Part shown: positions 59,133 through 64,000 of the stretch, one piece after another
Position numbering within the stretch: position 1 is the stretch's first letter
Layout of the letters: each line of letters begins with the position of its first letter
Assembly: GCA_010015675.1 (NCBI GenBank)
Contig: ML976977.1
Location: 920,437 to 984,436, forward strand
Reading direction: 5' to 3'
Origin: Byssothecium circinans
Lineage: Eukaryota; Ascomycota; Dothideomycetes; Pleosporales; Massarinaceae
Length of the DNA stretch: 64,000 nt
Program-made: the position numbers and the translations under genes
The notes under the pieces: generated by a model
Told to the model about the DNA's origin: nothing
Database searches by the model: none
What the model saw: the letters and a program-made list of their open reading frames with translations, nothing else

Positions 59133-62100
59133 TCAGCACCACATCCCCCTCTTCCGAGAGGATCACGATTCGGATTCAGCTTTCATCATGATTGTGCATT
59201 TAGCGAGCGAGTTTACTGGGGCTGTGGTCACGGTCGGAAAGGAAAATAAAGAATTGGGAAGGTCAAGGCAACAGTTTCACTGGCACGCCGAAGGTGTTTT
59301 CTTCTTTTCTTTCTTACATTCACTTCTTGTTCGCGCGTTGATCGCTGCAGTTTGTACCTGTGTTCTTATTTGATTCCCCTTCTTTCGATTCATCATTGTA
59401 TCATGTTGCCATAGATTTCGCTTCGCATAGCGCACTTGATTCCCCCAAGCTCATAGCTTTTATTTTCTCTTCTACCCCCCCCCCTTTCTTACTTGCTCTC
59501 GGCTCAGCTTAGAAGGAATGATTTAGTATCTGGTAATAAGAACATGTCCATATTCACATCGTTGCATGCACTCCCATTATTTTCGCATCATAACTGCCAC
59601 GGCGCCGTTCAATTGTCCTACCTGTCCGCCCTCTCGTACGGCGTCTCTCCTAAGCAGCGTTCTAATTCCCCATTCATTACCCCCCCTCCTGATCATCACC
59701 TCGTTCACAGCCAGCCCAGCAGACACCATTGTATCGCACCGCATCGTATCCCATAAGCTGACCTTCCCCTCGTACCGTGTGCAACCCGACACCTGTCAAT
59801 TCTCCCTAACCGGGCAACGGACGGCCAGGCCGTCATACCGACCCGCCACGCCGCAATCACTTTATAACTCCTATTCTGACTCTTACCCTCACCGCCATAA
59901 CGTCATCCTCACCCCATCCCTCCTCGGGTAATGCAATACGTGTGATCCGACAACGTGCGCGTCGCGCCGCTCCGCTCCCGTCACGGAAGGCACTTGTTGA
60001 ACGGTGAGGGAGCATCAGCACAAAGGCTTCCTTCCCCGCTTGCTCATCACTTCCCAATTTCAAGCTTACATAAGTCCATCACTTCCATGTAGCGTAGGCC
60101 GTGCAGTCGCATCTGTACGGCGTGCGCATATGGACCGAGTCATGGTCACGCTTTCGGCGATATCGCCGCTCCATGTCGAAATATAACTTCGTGCATACAG
60201 GGCCTGCATAGAAGGTCTTCTGTATCGAGCATGGAAGGTTCCATAGATTGGCAGGACACGGAGGCCAAGAATTGTGGATGCAAGGTAAAACCGCAAAAGG
60301 GTTGTTTTAATTTATGTCTGCCCATGTTCATCAAGACAGAAGGTGGAGGAAGGGTATTTTTATCCTTAGGCGTTAACTATGCATGCTGGCATTGCATCCC
60401 GGTAGCCGGATAATTGCACAAGGCAAGTTCGAGACTGTTCTGTACCTCCCCTGGCATCTTTCTCAGTCACCGTGCGTCTTCCTCATTGAACCTTCAAATC
60501 CCCATCCACACCCCTATCCGCGTATCCAAACCTAGCCTACCGTTCCCTGTCCTCGCACGTCTTCTTCCGGTGATAAAAGGCGCTCCGGCGCATTTTCGCC
60601 GCCAAAGTCTCGAAAGAGTCAGGAACAGTGTTTCGTATCAAATCCTTTCCACACAAACGAAGTGAAAGCATGATCACCGTTTCGCACTTCCTGTTCCTGT
60701 CTCAAGTTGCAACAAGGGCCTTCACCCTCTTTTTTTCTCTCCCCTCCTTTGTTCATCTCCCGAGTCAAAACTAGTGCGGCCGTTGAAGGCCCGTTATCCC
60801 GACGCCGCGTTTGCGGGGTGCATGATTTCCCATGCATCTACACATCACGTTTAAAGTTCTGGAATGCCATTTTCTGTGCGTGCTGCGTTTATGTCCGCGC
60901 GTGCGTTACGAAGTATTTATTGATGCTGCGTGGTTTGATGCAAAGTTTAAGTTTCCTTTTCCTGTCTACACGGCTTTGGGGAGCTAAGAGATGTGATGAG
61001 AAGTGAATTAGATTGCTACGCTGCGCCGCGCTGTGCCGTACTGGTTTATCCTCCTAAGGCTGATGTTTCGATCTTTAGAGCGACGTACCGACTCAATTGA
61101 TAAAGTTTGCAGCCACGTCAGCGCTTCCTCATGAAGCCTGTCCGACAGCGATGCCTCGTTCCAATCACAGCATCCACCTGGTCAACATGAACAATCACCT
61201 CCAAGCCAAGGAACCAAATTCCCCGCTTCAACATCTCAACCTGTCAAAACCCCATAATTGAAGCCCGGAACCACCAATAGCCATCCACACAGTCCCCGCG
61301 ATCTCTAGAACCAACCGGGAAAGCAGGAAGAACCTTGGAATCCTTCCACATGGCATCAATGCAGAGACCCCGGTGTCCTATACTGGGCATTCAGGCCAAC
61401 TCACTCAGCCTATAATCCAGCGAGGATCCTATACACAATACATTAGGGCTGAACTATGCATCCTTGCTATGTAATCCCGATTCGCAACGTGCACTCTGCT
61501 TGGAACCTTGGATGAACTGCAGCCTGCCTCACGGAAGACACTCCACATTTTACTCCAAGACGGTTGATGCTAGCTGCGTCATGCGCCTTACGACAGGCTT
61601 CCCCATATCCCCGCGCCGTGGCACTGAACCCGGGTTTAGACGCGATAATGCAAGAAGCGATCGGTTCAAACTTCATGGGGGCGTGCTAGCCGAGGTACGA
61701 GGCACTTATTCTGTTTTTGAGGCTCGTGGGACTCTTCTAAGAGCCGCAACGACAGACGCATTGAACGGAGTGATGACACTGCGAAGCTCTTCTTGTCTAG
61801 GCTGAGCTAGCAGTAGAGTTGGTCACTACAAATCGGCCGATTCAATCATAAGGCGCACCTTCGCGGTTGGGAGGGCTCTTGAGGCCCGGGGTATCCGCGA
61901 TCACGTGTACTTTAATCAGGGCTCCATCATCAACGTTGACATATATGAGGAGCACTGACTCGTCGAGGCAGAAGAACATGCCAGCTCTTTGCATTCCAAA
62001 TTCCCACCTCACAGATCCCAATAAAAGGCCCCAAACCCCCCCAAAATCTCCTTCCTACTACAGAATAACAATAACCAACCAAAAAGAAAAATGGTCTACA

Positions 62101-63423
62101 ACCTCCGAAAGCTTCCGTCCCTTTCCCCTCCTTCCTGCCGAACTCAAAGTAACCTCGTATGATATCATACCTTAGGTACATCTCCCTCGATTAGCTAGCT
62201 AACTGATCCGAAATCGCCTGCGTAGAGTTTACTTTTAGCGCCCGAAAGACTCTCTGTAAAGGGCTACATGTACCCGAACCCGAAACTTCCGACACTTCCG
62301 GCACTCAAAGCTCCTCGTTTTTAATCAGTAATACACTTCCAGCGCCGAGAAAAGTGCGCTGGAGCGAACTAGTCCCGCAGTTACCCGACTCAGCTCACGT
62401 GTAACGGCTTGGAATAACTAAGTTCTTATGGAACTACGAAATTGGCTCAAGTACCTTTGACTTTATCGATATATGTATAGCTCATAAAGTTAAAGGAAGT
62501 GAGACTGCCTTTAGTCTGGCGGATTTTCCGAAGTTGTTGAACGGTTAATACTCGAAGGAGACCATATTATTTAGGGAATTGCTTTGAGCTGTGGGAGAAT
62601 CTGGCTGCTTAAAAAATTTGAAGGGGGAAAGAAAAAGGCTATGAGTTACGAATAGTGTCGACGAGCGATGGGGAGTATATATTGCAATATGGTCTATAGA
62701 GGATGCATTCGCGATTCTAGATGTCAATAAAAGTGAATGCAAAGACGTACTAGATAATATAGATAATATATGCAGTTTAGGGTTAAATCTTTGAACTCGA
62801 TAGACCCGATCGACGATCAAATGACCAATCCCGACCGTATGGTAACCCTATATCAAATGGCCATACCGGGCCTAGATTAGCTATTCGTACAAGTAGCATC
62901 GCGATCAGATAGGTGGCCTGCGTCTTATTATAAGCCTATTAGTAAGAAGGCATCACAACCTTGATCGTAGGTACGACGTCATGCTGAGCTGGATGCACAT
63001 CTGGCGCTATGCGTGGCGTTAGTACGGCAGCCCTCAATTGATAGAGTTTCAAAATGGAAGAGTGTAAAAATGGTATGCGTTCGATATTCCTGAAATGTAG
63101 GCGTCTGAGTAGACGCGGTGGCTTTCTATGAGGATATAGGTTAAGTAATTGCATCGCGACACAAAACGGTGTATAGCGGCATGAGCAGAGGTTGACAAAT
63201 TCTAGGCTTTGTAGAATTTTATGTGTTAACAGTATAGTGACGATTTTTATGCTTCCTAAGTTGATAGGTGTCGTGAAACTTTGCTCGAGTACTGTAGTTC
63301 ATGGATTAGGGCGATATTTTGGCGGAAGGTTGATGACTTACAAAAGTAGAAAACACGGCGAACATCAGTTTCAAAATCTTCCATTAGCATCACTCTACTC
63401 GCTAATAACGGTCGTTACCCTTT
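59133..63423. other. Gene-poor region, 4.3 kb
   Basis: No supportable gene. The sequence has a C-homopolymer near 59477, pyrimidine-rich stretches to about 60800, and becomes AT-rich from about 62180. Short ORFs here have no features. I find no tRNA or rRNA. Confidence 0.4.
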
Positions 63424-64000
63424 TTAGTTCCATGATGCAAGTGAATCTAACCTGTCGGTATTATCCCGAGAGCCACCAAAAGGGTCAGTGAAGCTGGCCG
63501 TTCCATCGTCGCTTTGTCCCTCCTCAGGGTTCATTATATCCGACGGTATTGCGAACATTGCCATGTCCACAAGATGATGGCTTACGTGATCCCTGTAGAG
63601 ATCTGGATACTCTGCTCCATCAAAACAAAGGAGACAGGTTTGAGCCGTTTTACCTGACGCAGGAAGGCCGTGAACTTCAATTTGATGGTCCATCCATTTG
63701 CTTTCCGTTTCGTACATACGATTTGAAGTGCCGCATGGTTCAAAAAGACATAGGTATGGGCGGAGATCCCTGATAATATGCCCTCTTTTAGGAACGTTAG
63801 TAACAAGTATGTTTGCAATGTCTGGAGTGGATACGTACAGCCAATCACTAATGGATCTGATTGGAACCACACGGTGACATAGATTGCATACGCGGATACT
63901 GACATCATCTCCTTCGCAGAACTCTCCTCCAGGCACAGGAGGGTATTTGTTCCCTTGGCCAGATCTCCCGGAAAAATAAATGACAAATTGATCCGGAATT
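63424..64000 (-). CDS. C2H2-type zinc-finger protein, C-terminal part, cut by the window edge
   Basis: The frame is open to base 64000 and its 5' part lies outside. Visible are three Cys/His modules: a CNLCH pair; CLFEPC followed by a DHQIEVH pair (C-x4-C...H-x4-H) after the characteristic RDLRPYLC; and CLLC with HVSHH. This RDLRPYxCxFxxC layout is common in fungal multi-zinc-finger proteins, often next to NACHT or ankyrin regions. A small intron is likely between CHRVVPI and RDLRPY, because the 50-odd bases there contain GTATCC, GTTACTAACG and CCTAAAAG splice-like signals; the exact ends are unclear. The stop follows an acidic, Gly/Asp-rich tail. The gene may continue in further exons. Confidence 0.65.
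   Translation of the reverse strand, partial: IPDQFVIYFSGRSGQGNKYPPVPGGEFCEGDDVSIRVCNLCHRVVPIRSISDWLYVSTPDIANILVTNVPKRGHIIRDLRPYLCLFEPCGTSNRMYETESKWMDHQIEVHGLPASGKTAQTCLLCFDGAEYPDLYRDHVSHHLVDMAMFAIPSDIMNPEEGQSDDGTASFTDPFGGSRDNTDRLDSLASWN

Overview
The window looks like chromosomal DNA of a filamentous ascomycete (Pezizomycotina). The genes are eukaryotic. They carry short GT-AG introns of about 50-135 bp with CTAAC/CTGAC-like branch points. The largest gene matches Leashin (LAH, databased as 'involucrin repeat protein'), the Woronin-body tether known only from filamentous ascomycetes. The species cannot be named from this sequence; a dothideomycete-like fungus is a weak guess.

Layout. 0.4-4.0 kb: a copper amine oxidase and a CstF-64/Rna15-type mRNA 3'-end processing factor. 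5.1-31.1 kb: one giant Leashin-like gene, four exons by my model, about 8,588 codons. It has a conserved N-terminal module, a basic coiled coil, more than 50 degenerate W-plus-lysine repeats, and a conserved C-terminal coiled coil and tail. 31.8-33.2 kb: a short-chain dehydrogenase.

34-50 kb is accessory in character. It holds a two-copy Cys-rich gene of unknown family interrupted by one in-frame TAG, an AT-rich island, and a head-to-head pair of alpha/beta hydrolases. One of the pair is DUF2235; the other is SERAC1-like with Asp in place of the nucleophile Ser. There are also two short hypothetical genes, a minisatellite, a degenerate tRNA-Ile-like sequence, an F-box/2EXR-like gene and an inositol-monophosphatase-family gene. 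Two copies of a ~168-bp dispersed repeat flank the last ~5 kb of this region.

50.7-51.6 kb returns to a housekeeping gene (LSM12-like). At 53.3-55.8 kb lies a large uncharacterised fungal gene split by a one-base frameshift. 56-63.4 kb is gene-poor apart from a possible 75-codon gene, and the right edge cuts a C2H2-type zinc-finger gene.

There is no sign of an operon or metabolic cluster. The core genes work independently: amine oxidation, mRNA 3' processing, septal-pore plugging, and RNA-related LSM12. The accessory block combines damaged or fast-evolving genes, repeats and domain types that elsewhere in fungi are linked to NLR-like architectures, which suggests a plastic segment between conserved blocks. 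All exon models were made by eye from splice signals and frame continuity and need transcript support.
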